From the NCBI GenBank assembly GCA_039654915.1, contig CM077599.1:21389501-21453500 (forward strand): a stretch of DNA of 64,000 nt, written 5' to 3'. This document shows, piece after piece, positions 1-12,400 of this stretch; within the stretch, counting starts at the first letter, position 1, and the number at the start of each line of letters is the position of its first letter. The position numbers and the translations under genes are program-made. The DNA comes from Aquilaria yunnanensis. Taxonomy: Eukaryota > Streptophyta > Magnoliopsida > Malvales > Thymelaeaceae. The notes below the pieces were generated by a model. The model ran no database searches. It was not told where the DNA came from and saw only the letters and a program-made list of their open reading frames with translations.

Positions 1-98
1 GTGCGGGCCAGGAGTATTACATTTGTTTGTGTTTTTTTTTTATTTTTGTTTTGTCATACAGTTTAGGCTCTTGTGACAAGGAGCATGCCCCCGAGTCT

Positions 99-2600
99 TC
101 ATGTATAAAACTTCTTCAAGAACTTCCCATTGATGGGGCCGATTCTTAAACCGTCCTTGTCCACTATCTTGTAAGCACCGTTGGTGTAGACTTCTGTCAC
201 AATGTACGGGCCATCCCACTTTGACATGAACTTTCCTTCAGCGCGCTTCGTCATGATGATTGGTCTTCTAATGGCTAACACCAGGTCCTCAACTTGAAAA
301 ATCCTCGGGCGCACCTTCTTGTTGAAGGCTTTTGCCATGCGAGCTTGATAGCACTCTAAGCATTGCTGAGCTTCAAGTCTTTTCTCATCTAAAGCGTCCA
401 GCTCCTCTAGCCGCAACTTTGCATTTTCCTCATTGGTCAATCCTTCTTGCAGAGCTATTCTTAAGGAATGAATTTGGCATTCCAACGGGAGGACTGCTTC
501 TACGCCATAGACCAGGGAATATGGAGTTGCTTGAGTAGGGGTCTTGTGCGTTGTTCGATATGCCCAAAGGGCTTCTCCAACTTTCTCATGCCAATCTCTC
601 TTTAATCCTGAGACAACCTTTTTCAAAAGGTTGCACAGCGTTTTGTTGAAGGCTTCGGCCAAACCGTTTGCTGCAGCGTTGTACATAGATGAGTTATGTT
701 GGACAAACTTGAACTTGCCACAAAGTTTGTCCATCAACTTATTGTAGAACGGCTTTCCATTGTCAGTGATGATGTATCGAGGAACTCCATATCGGTAAAT
801 GATGTTTATTTTGATGAATTCCACCACATTCTCTTTCTTGACTTCCTTCAATGGGATAGCTTCTGCCCATTTTGAGAAATAATCAGTGGTGGCCAAGATA
901 AATGAGTGCCCAGCGGATGACTTAGGAGTGATTGGCCCCACAATGTCAAGCCCCCAAGCATCAAAAGGCCAAGCAGCCACTGTGGGATGTAACAGCTCCG
1001 GAGGTTGATGAATGAGGTTGGCATGGAATTGGCAGGCTTGACATCTCCTAGCGTAGTTGATGCAATCCTTCATCATAGTTGGCCAATAATACCCCATCCT
1101 TTTGATACGATGGTAAAGTTTTGGTCTAGACTGATGAGCTCCACAGATTCCAGAATGAGCTTCTTCTACCACTTGGCCAGCTTCTTCATTATTTAAGCAT
1201 CTGAGGAGGACTCCTTCGATAGAGCGGCGATAGAGAACCTCCTTGAAGTGGACAAACCTTGGTGCTCTTCGGCGAATATCAGCTCGACGACGAGGGTCTT
1301 CAGGTAGGTTACCATGTTCTAAGTAACTAATAAACGGTTGTCGCCAATCCTCCTTTGGTTCAATGACGGAGATAGTATGATTGCATCCATATTTCTCGAC
1401 TAATATTTGTGATACCACCCATCTTTTGTGTACTTGGATCAAGGCTTCTTGCTCAGTTGAATTTGCTAGAACAGCTGCCAGGTTGGCTAAAGCATCGGCA
1501 TGTCGATTGTGCCCTCGGGCAACATGATGGATGCCTACTTGCTCTAATTGGTCCAGTAAATGCCTTGCATATTCAAATAAAGGGAGTAGTTCAGGTTTGC
1601 GAACATCGTATTCTTGGAGAAGTTGGTTGACCACCAGCTTAGAATCTCCAAAGATCTTCAGCTCTCGGAGTTGCATGTCCATGGCTGCTTCCAATCCAAT
1701 TAGCAAGGCTTGGTACTCCGCTACATTATTCGAGTACTTCTCGAGCAAACTGAAAGAGTATGGCAAAACTTCATTGTAGGGAGAGACGAACACCACACCT
1801 GCCCCCGCTCTATATTCTTGAGATGCACCATCAAAGAACATCTTCCAGGTTGGGATGATTTGTGCAAGGAAGACTTCCTGATCTGGCAGGTCTTCTGGGA
1901 GTTCCCATTCTGCTGGTATAGGGTGATCGGCAAGAAAATCTGCCAATGCTTGTCCTTTGATTGCCTTTTGCGAGACAAACACTATGTCAAATTCAGACAG
2001 AAGAAGGGCCCATTTAGCCAACCTTCCTGAAAGCACCGGTCTTAACATCAAGTACTTCAGTGGATCAGCCTTCGACACAAGATGGACTACATGGGCTAGC
2101 ATGTAATGCCTTAGCTTCTTTATAGCAAAGATCAGTGCGAGGCATATCTTATCAATGGGGGAATAGTTAGCTTCTGCCCCCACTAGCCTCCGACTTAAGT
2201 AGTAGAGTGCATTTTCCTTCCCCTCATCATTTTGTTGAGCAAGAAGTGCCCCCAATGAGTGTTATTGGGCAGCTATGTACAATATTAAAGGCTTTCCTTG
2301 AATTGGAGCAACAAGGACGGGTGGATGGAGTAGGTAGTCCTTTATACTTTGAAATGCATTCTTGCAAGCGTCATCCCAGATAAAAGGTATATCCTTTTTT
2401 AAGAGCCTACTAAACGGGTGGCATCGTCCTGCTAGGTTGGAGATAAACCGCCTTATGTATGCAAATCTTCCTTGCAGGCTTTTAAGCTCACGAGTGTTAC
2501 TTGGCTCAGGCATTTTCAGGATTACGTCTATTTTTTATTGGTCCACCTCGATGCCACGATGACGGACGATGAATCCTAAGAAATTTCCAGAAGTAACACC
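99..2600 (-). pseudogene. Tat RT end, gypsy RNase H, archaeal-type RNase H and integrase
   Basis: The RT C-terminus and RNase H start (2262-2600) carry a stop at 2262 and another near 2538. A 718-codon open stretch then runs from 2255 to 99. Its first about 115 residues are the gypsy-type RNase H and connection. The second RNase H follows (FFDGAS, NNVAEYQALL, FGDSKLVVNQL, HNRHADALANL), with all four acidic catalytic positions visible. Next come the integrase zinc finger (HSGICGAHQSRPKL ... CQACQ) and the DDE core (GLDIVGP, ITDNGKPF, NGLAEAFNK), then a C-terminal domain ending near FLKKFYT. This is the best preserved part of the element. Confidence 0.9.
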
Positions 2601-2920
2601 TGTGGCAACGTGCGGGTCGTTTCCGGGAGTCGCCACCAATCGGTTTTCGATCAGGTCGATTGGATACCTTAAAAATATGGTCTGCGAGAGTTCGGGGGTT
2701 CGGGAGTACGGTTACGTTAAAACAACTTTGTTAAAAAGCCAAAAAATTGGTACCTTAGTTGATTTCACTTTCGTTTTGCTTGCTTTTAAATGATTTCAGT
2801 TAATTTTCAAACAGAAACTTTAACTGAATTAGTCGGATGTGGATTTTTAAATTAATATGGGCTTTAAAATCTTCTGTAATTAATTTATATAATTTTTCTT
2901 ACAAATTGGATATTTCCGAA

Positions 2921-3450
2921 CCATGGACTCTGCCGAGTCACCCGGACACGGAATTTGATGAAATTTTAATTAAATATTTTAATTAGTTAACAATCCATAT
3001 CATGAATTCTGCCGAATTATCAGAATATGAATTTTTATCTTGATATTTAATTTTATTTTATTTAAAAAAACTATTTTTCCTTCTCCAAGCCATGAATCCT
3101 ATCGGATCACCCGGTCATGGAATTTGATGAAATTTTAGTTAATTATTTTAAATATTTTAATTAATTAATAATCCATATCATGAATTCTACTGAATTATCA
3201 GAATATGGATTTACATGCTGATACTTAATTTCATTTCATTTAAAAAAAATATTTTTTTTTTCTCTCCAAGCCATGAATCCTATCGGATCACCCGGACATG
3301 GAATTTGATGAAATTTTATTTTAATCCATATTATAAATTCAACCGAATTATCTGAATATGGATTTTCATCTTTGTATTTAATTTTTATTCAATTAAAAGT
3401 TTGTATATTTCTCCAAGCCATGAATCCTATCAGACCACCCGGACATGGAT
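2921..3450. repeat. Diverged tandem repeats with CCATG...CATGG core
   Basis: Four copies of a 31-base block start at 2921, 3090, 3271 and 3419, spaced 169, 181 and 148 bases. Each copy begins CCATG and ends CATGG or CACGG, giving a weak inverted repeat around CACCCGG. The AT-rich spacers are also alike (for example AATCCATATCATGAATTC). Two diverged copies occur in the sister LTR near 37690 and 37780. Confidence 0.7.
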
Positions 3451-4569
3451 TTTAATTTAAAACTTATTGTTAATTATTTAGATTTTTAATTCTTATTACT
3501 TTTTTTTATTTAATTATTAATTTTGTCATAATTTTTATGAAATTTTAGATTTTTTTTTAATGATCTTAATGTTTAAAAAAAAAATTTCTTTCTTTTCTTT
3601 CTCTTTTTATTTTCTTATTCAATGAAAGATCTTTATTATTTATTTTTTAAGTAATTACTTAATTTATAAAGGAACCAAAAAAGTAATTTTTTAAATTATC
3701 TAATATCAAGATTCTTTATTTAATAAAGAAACTAAAGAGTTATATAATTTTCTAAAAATAATCTTGATATTCATAGATTTTATTTTATTTTTGTTCTTTT
3801 TTTTTCTTATTTTTGTTCTTTTCTTTTTTGTTCTTTTCTTTTTTTTGTTTGATGAAAGATTTTTTTTTAAAAAAAAGATATACTTAAAAATTGATTTTTA
3901 TTTTATTGTCTGGTTATGATTTTTTTTAGTTTTTATTTTTAATAAAAGGAATAAAAGGTTAAGTTTTTACTGTTTTTTTTTTTAAATATATGTATTCTAA
4001 AATAATAAAGGATGGGGGCTTTGTTATAAAAATGGATTCTTGATTAGCACTAAAAGTAATAAAGTTAATTATTCACATAAAAAAAAACTTCTTCTTTTAT
4101 TTTGTTATTATTTTATTTTTTATTTATTATTATTTATTTTTATGGCTAAAGGTGAAATAAATGAAATAATTTTTAATCATCTACATAATTAAAATTTGCA
4201 TAAATTAAGTAAAGGAAAATTAAAGGAGAATAAGGTTTGGCTTTTTGACCATCCACTTAAAAATTGCGGAAATTAAATAACATATGCAAATAAATAAATA
4301 AATAAACAAATAAAAATAACATAAAGTAAATAAAGGAAAATTAAAGGTCAATAAATAGTAAATAAAGTGGAGGGTTTTTTTTTCTCTCTTTTCTTTTGGT
4401 TTGGTCATCCATTAAAAAAAAGGTGCAAAAATTAAATAACACATGTAGATAAATAAAGATAAAGCACATGAAGTAAATAAAGAAACATTAAAAGATAATA
4501 AATAAATAAATTGAGGCTTTTTGGCCATCCACTTAAAAAAAGTAAATAAATAGGAGGTATAACCTTCCA

Positions 4570-4571
<2 letters not shown>

Positions 4572-4603
<32 letters not shown>

Positions 4604-4777
4604 GAAAAGTTAGTTGTTAGTAATTAGTTGTTAGTATAGTTAGTTGTTAGTAATTAGTTTTTTGCAAAAATTAAAAGGTTAGTGACTTATAATAATAATA
4701 ATAATAATAACAATAATAATAATAAAAGTTAGTTGTTAGTAAAGTTAGTTGTGCAAAAATTAAAAGGTTAGTGACTT

Positions 4778-4808
<31 letters not shown>

Positions 4809-4815
4809 TAATAAT
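4572..4815. repeat. AAT microsatellites in a larger repeat
   Basis: Three AAT runs (about 4572-4603, 4691-4724 and 4780-4815), the last two interrupted by a single C. They alternate with copies of GTTAGTTGTTAGTA and AAATTAAAAGGTTAGTGAC, so a higher-order unit of about 90-110 bp has been duplicated. Confidence 0.8.
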
Positions 4816-6131
4816 AAAAGTTAGTTGTTAGTAATTAGTTTTCTGCAAGGATAAAAGAAAGGTTAGTGACCAAAGAGAATAAATATGGAAAGATGGAGGA
4901 CTAAATCAGGATTTTACCTAGGAAAACAAAATTTTTGATTTCTCTGTTACAGGACGCGACGGCGACGTGGGCGGCGTTCCAGGGGGCGGCAGAGCAGGGC
5001 GACGGTGAGAGCTAGGGAGGAGGACGAGGCGGAGAGGGAGAGGAGCAGAGAGGGGAGGTGCGACGGCGTCGGAGGATGGTGACGGAGGAGGGAAGGCCGA
5101 GAGGGCGCGCGCGGGATTTCGCGCAAAAAAGGGGGGGGGGCAGCGTTACAGCGGAAAAAATGGCGGCGGATAGGGGCTATGGTGACAGCGGAGGAGCGAC
5201 GGGACGAAGAGAGAGAGAGAGGGAGGAAAGGTGGCGGGTCGAGGCAGGCAAAGGAGGCCGGAAACGGAGGAAGGGGGATGGCGAGGATAACAGAAGAGAG
5301 AAAGAAAGAAAAAAAGGTAACTGAGTGAAACTTAGGATTTTTTTTAGAGAAGGGAAGAGAGCCAGGGACTAAGCTACAGTTTTTCCTTTTTTTTTAAAAC
5401 GGAGCTCTAAACTTGATTTTTTTCGTTCTCTTCCTTTTCTTTACAGAATTGGACCCCTATTTATAGGGGAAGGAGTTCTGGACTGTTGATAATTAAAATC
5501 AAACTTATCTCTTAATTTGGTAAAATAACAGTTTCAGTCCTTTCTGTCTCTTTTGACTTTGGGGATGTTCCTAAAACTTCTGATTGAGACAATTTTGTAT
5601 TTTTCTGTCAATTTGGGCGAGAACCGTCGATCTGGCCCAAAATTCATGTGACAAACTACCAAATGCTCCTGGAACTTTCATATTTTGTCAAATTTTCCAA
5701 AAACTTCTTAATTTTGTCATTTCTACCCCAAACTTTTCAATTTTGTTTTGTTTTTTTTTTTTATGGAGTTTTCTTTTGTAATTCCTACATACATACATAC
5801 ACACATATATTATTTTTAACTAAACCCTTATAAAACAAAATATATTTTAAACTAATTAATTAAAATTTTTTTATTAATAATAATTAATTAGTTAATAATA
5901 ATATTTTTTAAAAATTTTTTTTTTTAAATTTTAATTTCTTTGGATATACACACATAGATATTAACTTAACAAAATGCCCCTTCCCCAAAACTATTTAATT
6001 TAATTCTCTCTTTGTATAATTAATTAATAATAATTTTTATATAATTATTATTATTTTTTATTTTTTAATTAATTTTTTTTAATTATTATTTTAAACAAAA
6101 AGAAGGGGTCGGACGAAATTGGGTGTCAACA

Positions 6132-6645
6132 ACACCGAAAGCACATTTGAGAGGATTCATCTTTAGTTGGTATTTGCGGAGTCGGTCAAAGACGTCACGC
6201 AAGTCCTTTAGGTGCTCTGACTTGTTTTTCGTCTTCACCACCAAGTCATCGACATAGCATTCTACTTTCTTGTGCAACATGTCATCAAAGATTCTTTGCA
6301 TCGCTCGTTGGTAAGTTGCACCGGCATTCTTGAGTCAAAATGGCATAACTTTGTAGCAATAAATCCCCTTTGAAGTATGGAAGGCTGTAAATTCCTCATC
6401 TTTTGGATCCATGCGAATTTGATTGTAACCAGAGAACCCATCCATGAAAGACAAAGCTTCGTGTCCCGTTGTTGAGTCAGCCATTAATTTCGTTATTGGC
6501 AAGGGGAAGTCATCCTTTGGGCAGGCTAGATTCAAATCTCGGAAGTCTATGCATATTCTGATTTGGCCATTCTTCTTCCTCACGACCACAATGTTTGAAA
6601 TCCAGGTAGGGTACTTAACTTCTCGAATGAAACCTGCATCAATAA
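6132..6645 (-). pseudogene. Tat reverse transcriptase, central part
   Basis: Continuation of the RT between the two inserted LTRs. It shows DAGFIREVKYPTWISNIVVV, RICIDFRDLNLACPKDDFP, the SGYNQI segment and the YVDD catalytic box (about 6245-6256). A TGA at 6335-6337 interrupts MPF-LKNAGATYQ. The downstream part (YVDDLVVKTKNKSEHLKDL) stays in the same frame. The segment ends where the 2601-6131 LTR is inserted and resumes at 2600. Confidence 0.85.
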
Positions 6646-9419
6646 TGTAATGCCCGGACAATCCAAAGTGATTAGGTCCCGGGTTAAATGGATTTGGAGC
6701 ATAAGAATTTTTCTTTAATCGGGAATTTAGCTCAATTAAATTGAGACAATATGGCATGTGCATAATTGAGTGTTGAACATCTTAAAAATAAGCTTGGCTT
6801 AGGCCAAGAGAAATAGTAATGAAAATGGTGGTTTTTAAAGATGAGGGACTAAATTGAACAAAGGGATTTTTAGTGGTTGGGCTCAATTGCCCAAAATTAG
6901 AAAGTTGGAGAACTAAAGGGGGAATTATGCCATTTTAATGGCCTAGGATGCCTTAGCCAGCCATGCCCCTCCAATTCCCAATATTTTATGTCACCTTCCT
7001 CCAAATCCTATTATTTTAATCCACCTCCCATCCTTAGTCATCACCTTGGATTCTTTCTTCACCTACTTTTGACTTTTTCTACCAAACTTACCCAAAAGTC
7101 TTCCAATTAGTCTTCCATCCATTAAATCTTGTCTCCCACTCTTCCAAGCACATTATACACTCATTTTCCTTCCCATATGGCTGGCTATCACCTTCCCACA
7201 CATTAAAACATAATCAACCCACTCATTCAAAGTCATTTGCTCTCAAACTCTCTCATTCTCTCTCCATTTTCTTCCATACCAAGTCTCACCATTCCAAACA
7301 CATTTCCAACTCTTTTCCTCATCTAAATATTCGTCCATAGCTAGAAATAATCATTTCTCAAATTAAAACCAAGTATTCTTGGTTGAATTCAAGCTCTAAG
7401 ACCATAAAGAGCAAGAATCAGGTGAAGAATTCAAAGAAAACCAAGGAGGAAAATTCGGCCATTTCCATTTCTTGGAGGTTTTAAACTCCACTCAAGGAGC
7501 TCTTTGTGTGATTGAGTTCCTAAGTTCATTAGAAGCAAGAAATCAAGAAGAAGCTTGAAGAACATCAAGCACAAGAAATTGGCCTTACCTCTTCTGTGAG
7601 GTTCTGTAAGTGTACACCAAGTGTTCTTGGTATTTTGTGTTATTTGAGTTAATCACCAAGTGTTCTTGGTATCTTATGGTTACTAATAAAATTCGGCTCA
7701 TCTTGGTTCTTATGCTAGAAAATAATTTCTAGAGTCAACAAGCAAGGAAAACGAAGGAAAATAAGCTTCTAAAGCTTTCGGTGTTGTGGGTAAGGATTCC
7801 TATACTCACTTTATTGCATGGCCTAGTTCCATGGATTTTTTGTGTGAGTATTCGGGCCCCTAGGTGATGGTCAAAGAACCATGTGATCCTAGGAGTGCTA
7901 AGAGGGCTTAAGTTATGTTATTGCTTCGGCAATTCTGTTTTGCTCATGAGCTAAGTTGCGTAAGCAAGCATTATGGGCTAGGAGTTAAGGCGGCCACCTT
8001 AATTCCTATGCTAAGTGAGCTCTCCAAAAACATTAAGTATATGAAATTAATGAATTAAAACTTGAGGGATGCTTGCTGCCCTTCTGTGAACAAAGTGTTA
8101 AGTGGCGTGTGTTTGTGTGCTTCTTTGATTTGTTGTGCATGTTAACCCCCGATTATGATATTATTGCTATATGCATGTATCTTTTTGTTTTCTTTGTCTT
8201 TATGTTTTCTTTGCAGGAATAAGGATTATTTTGTCATTACATTCTTGGCATATGTTAGGCCTTGGAGGCCATAAGTTAGGCATTGGATGCCACGGAATCC
8301 TTATTGAGTTTTATAACTCACCCGCCCTACTCTACTTTTGTAGGTAAAGGTTTGCTTGAAAGATCAAGCTAAGAGTCTTGAGTACTCTTTCTGTATTCTA
8401 AGGTTGGATTTGTGTATGGTATTGCTCAAAATATTCTAAGTATTCTAAGTATATAAGCTGCTTGTAAACAAGCTAAAAAAAAATGTGGACTTTCTGTGCA
8501 GGACTTGAAGTCTTAGAATTGTGGGAACAAGGTCTATTAAGGTGGAAATTTGTGTTCCATGGCCTTGTGGATTTATGGCTTGCTTTTAAGCATGTTTTTG
8601 TTGGTCTAACTTTAGTGACCAAATTATGGACTTAGCTAAAATTTGGCCAAACTTGGCTTTGGGCTTGTATTATGGACTTGGACATTTTTGGGCATTTTAT
8701 TGCTTGGTGGACTTACCAAGGCCCATGCATGAATTTATAGGTTATGTTTTCATGAAACTTGAAGCATGTTGAAATTGGGCTTAAATGTACGTTTTGGGCT
8801 TAAATAAGAACTCGAAAAATTTGATTTATTCTTGGTTAATTTTGGGCCATATGCTTGTTAAGTACTAAAAGGCCCATAAGCCCATGTCTATGTTGAAAGC
8901 ATGCAATGTTTGGCTATGTATGCTCACTTCGTAAAGAACATGCAAGTAAACTTAGAAAAAAAAAACATGAAATTGGAAGCTTGTGTAAAGTTTGGCTAAT
9001 AAGAAATTTAAGTGTACATATGTGAATTAATACATGCCTAAGCATTAGTTGCATCTAAAGGCATTAAGTGATTATGTGCACTAGTGAACACCAAAACACA
9101 TAAGCATGCAAAGCATATGCATGAAAATAAGTTTTTAAACTTAAGTTGGTGTTTTGGTTGCCATGCATATTCTTGGCTAAGCTTGGTAAAGACCATGAAA
9201 ATGAACACATGAAATCCATATAGGTGCTAGCTTGTTTCTGAGAGCACTTCAACTTAACCTTAATTAAAGAACTTAATGAGCTAGTACCGATAAGTATCCT
9301 GGGGTTCGTGCCCATAAGTCTTAGTGAGTTTTAAAAGCCCCTTATGTGTAATGAAAACTTCCGCTGCATGTTTTAAGTAATCAGGCCCAAATGGGCCAGG
9401 GGCAGTTTAGGGCACGACA
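6646..9419 (+). mobile_element. Solo LTR, family B, inside the Tat RT
   Basis: A 2774-bp insertion bounded by TGTAATGCCC (6646) and GGGCACGACA (9419). The two ends mirror each other imperfectly. A perfect TSD AATAA lies at 6641-6645 and 9420-9424. Removing it reconnects the RT frame between EAEVNKLI and DAGFIREV. No retrotransposon genes are visible inside. The length and the TGTAAYGCCC-type ends fit the long LTRs of chromovirus elements such as Tekay/Del (inference). Plus orientation is suggested by the order of leader-like sequence and is less certain than the boundaries. Confidence 0.82.
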
Positions 9420-9424
9420 AATAA

Positions 9425-12400
9425 GTTTATTTACTTCAGCCTCAATTTGTGGAATAAGTTCTGGCCGAAATCTTCGTTGAGCCTGTTTGACGGGGCAGGA
9501 TCCATGCTTCACGGCAAGGTGATGGACAACGATCTTTGGATCCAATCTGGGCATCTCCCTATAGGACCATGCAAAGACATCTTCATATTCTTTCAGTAGC
9601 TCGAAGTACCTCGCTTCCTCTTCAGGACCCAGCAGGGTGCTCACAAACACCGGCTTTGGATGATCCAGCAGCCCTAAATTTAGTTCCTTCAAGTCATCAA
9701 CAATTGCTTGCCCTCCTTCCTCAAAAGCTTCAGGCGCAAGACTTGGTTCAGTTTCCTCGACTACTTCTTCCACGCTTGGCTCATCTTGATCTCGTCCTTC
9801 AAGTGCAACATTATTGCAAGAGGCTACTTCCTCTTGAGGATTATCATCTTCGTGAGATGTTTGGTGGCGACGCCTTTGTCTCCTTTGCCTCTGGCGTTTG
9901 GCCTTTGCTTGTGCTTTCGAATGAGCTCCATTTGGCCCGAGCCGTGCAAAAACTGAAGTCCTTTGTGTATTATTAGTAGGGGCTTTTGGTCCCAGGCGTT
10001 TAAATACGGAGACTCGAACATTCTCACGGGTTTCTTTTTTCTCCTGGTTAACCTGCAATTTTATTTGGTCTTCATCATACTCATAAATCTGAATCATCAC
10101 CGGGTTGCATGATGCATTCTTTGCGAGGTTAGATGGTTGCTATCCTAAACCATGCTTTTATCCAAGCTGCCCTTTTTCAAGGATTGCATCCAAATCGCCA
10201 AGTTGTCGGGGTTCACCTTTACCATATCCTGCTTTTTGAAATAATTTCTCGACCTTAGGGCCAAACCATGCATTTGCTTTCAAGTTTTGAAATTCCTTCA
10301 TTTTCTTTGCAGGTTCATCAGACATAGTCAATTTAGAGAGTGAAGAGATTGGTAGGACCATGTCTTTTTTTAGCACTCTAGCATCTTCTTTGGAAAAACG
10401 AGGTTTGCTGGTTGAGGCAGAGATGTTCCTTTTGGTGCTTTTTGCTTTAGGGAGCATTATGGAGAAAGCCTTGGGCTTCATATCTTGGCAGTCTTCCAGG
10501 TAGAACTTGGTGTCGGCGAAATGGGTTTCCTCGACGTCAAAAGGGGCGGTTTCTGCCACTACACGTTTGATGCTTCCATCATCGCCAACATACTTGAAGC
10601 ATTAGTGCCAAGTTGATGGTACAACTCCATTTTCATGCATCCAAGTACGCCCGAGCAGCAAGTCATATGAAGTATTTGCGTCAATAACATGAAACAAAAT
10701 AGAGGTCTTCAACTCTTCAATCTCCATTGTAAGCTGAATTTTCCCTGCAGAGCATTGCCCTTTTTGGTTAAAACCTTGGATGGTCAACTTGCTACTTGAA
10801 AGATCCTTTACAGATAGCCCGGCCTTCTTCAATGTTTGAATAGGCTTGATATTCACAGCGAAGCCATCATCAATTAGGATCCTCCCAATCCGGTGTTCGC
10901 AAATATATCCGCTTACATAAAAAGATCGATTATGCAAACGACGGCCCAATTATAAATCTTCGTCATCAAAAGATATTGTAGCCATGTAGGTGACATACTT
11001 ATCATTTGCCTTTTTGTGAAACACCTTTCCTTCATAAGCTTCTGGGTCAATGAGCACTTGAAGTATGGATAGCCGAATATCTTGTGGTAGCTTGAGAACC
11101 TCATTCATGGCCATGGTTGCAGGGAGATCTTTGAGTTTGGAGATGATGTCGGCCTTCACTACATCAACCTTATCTTCAATGCTTACTTTGCCGGGTCCCT
11201 TTTGGCTATGACTTGAATCATTATCTCCATGAACGCCTGCAGCGTTTACCTCCGCATTGTGTTTTATAAAATATGACTTTGGGAAATAGTCAAGCAGTGT
11301 CACAGACCTCCTAACCACCTGTTATGATTCTGGCCTTGTTGGATGCAGTGGCTTCCAAACTTTCCTAGGCATTTGAGGATGCACTCTTGTAGGGTTACAC
11401 CCTTCCAGTTTTTTGTCTTTCGGAGCTTCTAGCAAAGGATAGTGTGGTGGTTGATTCTTTCTTCGTCTTTGGTTTCTCACCATTTTCCATTCACCGTCTT
11501 GCTCATCTGACGAACCAGAACTTGTTAATTCTCCCCACCCAGTTGGCTTTTCTACTCGGTAGCTCATCGGGTCGAACACTCTTGAAGGACTTGGGATGCT
11601 TACTCTTTTTGTCCAAGCATACTTTTCTTTCTTACTTATGAATGTTGACCATCCATCATCGACTTCGTCTTCCGACTCAGATGAAGACTCCCATGTATCT
11701 AAGTCATTGACCATGACATCATAGAAGCTTGGGGCGTTTGGGTTTTCAGAGTATTTTGGCATACTAGGGTATGCATAAATAGTTGTTACCTCGCCGTATA
11801 CTTCAAATTTCACTGGGACAACATCTTTTGGGCCATATGTAAGTGTATTTTCCTTTTCTACGAAGTCTTGAGTAGAGACCTTGACTTCATCCTTAAGTTT
11901 TTCTACGAACTTTGGGGAAGTCGCTTCAAGGCATATCTCGGCAACATTGGAAACCAATGGTTCCTCCAAATCATCAAATATGATATGCCCTTCCTTTTCC
12001 ATGCGGACTATAAGATCCTTCAACACAAAGCATTTCTCGACGGGGTGGCCAACGATACGCTGAAATCGGCAATACTTAGGGTCATCTATCCTTCCAACCT
12101 TTTCCGGTCTCTTTGGATTTGGCAGTTCTATCAAGTTTCTTTCTAGCAACTGGTCCAAGATTGCCGGCACATCCGAATCTGCAAATGGGTATTGTTTTGC
12201 TTCAAGTTCCTTGAGTGTCAATCTTTTCTTTACATCCGGTTGGCCCTTCACAAATTTAGCATCAAGACTTGAGCTCCCTTTGGAGATTTTTTTCGAAGTA
12301 GCAGCTACAGCCATGGTTTCCTTTGTCTTCACAACCTTTTCTTCTTTGTCTTTCTTGCCATCTCTCTTTTGAGAGGAACTGCTTGGAACATAGCTCCCAT

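Larger units (their letters stand above)
2601..6131 (-). mobile_element. Solo LTR, family A, inside the Tat pol region
   Basis: Bounded by TGTGGCAACG (2601) and GGTGTCAACA (6131), with a perfect 5-bp target duplication ACACC at 2596-2600 and 6132-6136. Joining the flanks restores Tat coding continuity. No gag or pol is inside, so it reads as a solo LTR. CTATTTATAG at 5457-5466 gives a TATA box on the minus strand, so the LTR is probably minus-oriented. It is AT-rich, with a GC-rich patch at about 4950-5320, an array of roughly 170-bp repeats (2921-3450) and AAT microsatellites (4572-4815). The same family recurs at 37491-44028. Confidence 0.85.

Noticed and set aside
2921..3450. Regularly spaced repeats resembling a CRISPR array
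   Set aside because: Plant nuclear LTR, diverged repeats, spacers also repeated, no cas genes; it is a tandem repeat.
5058..5324. Arg/Gly-rich open frame in LTR A
   Set aside because: It follows from a GC-rich purine tract in the LTR; not conserved as a frame in the sister LTR near 38330-38640.
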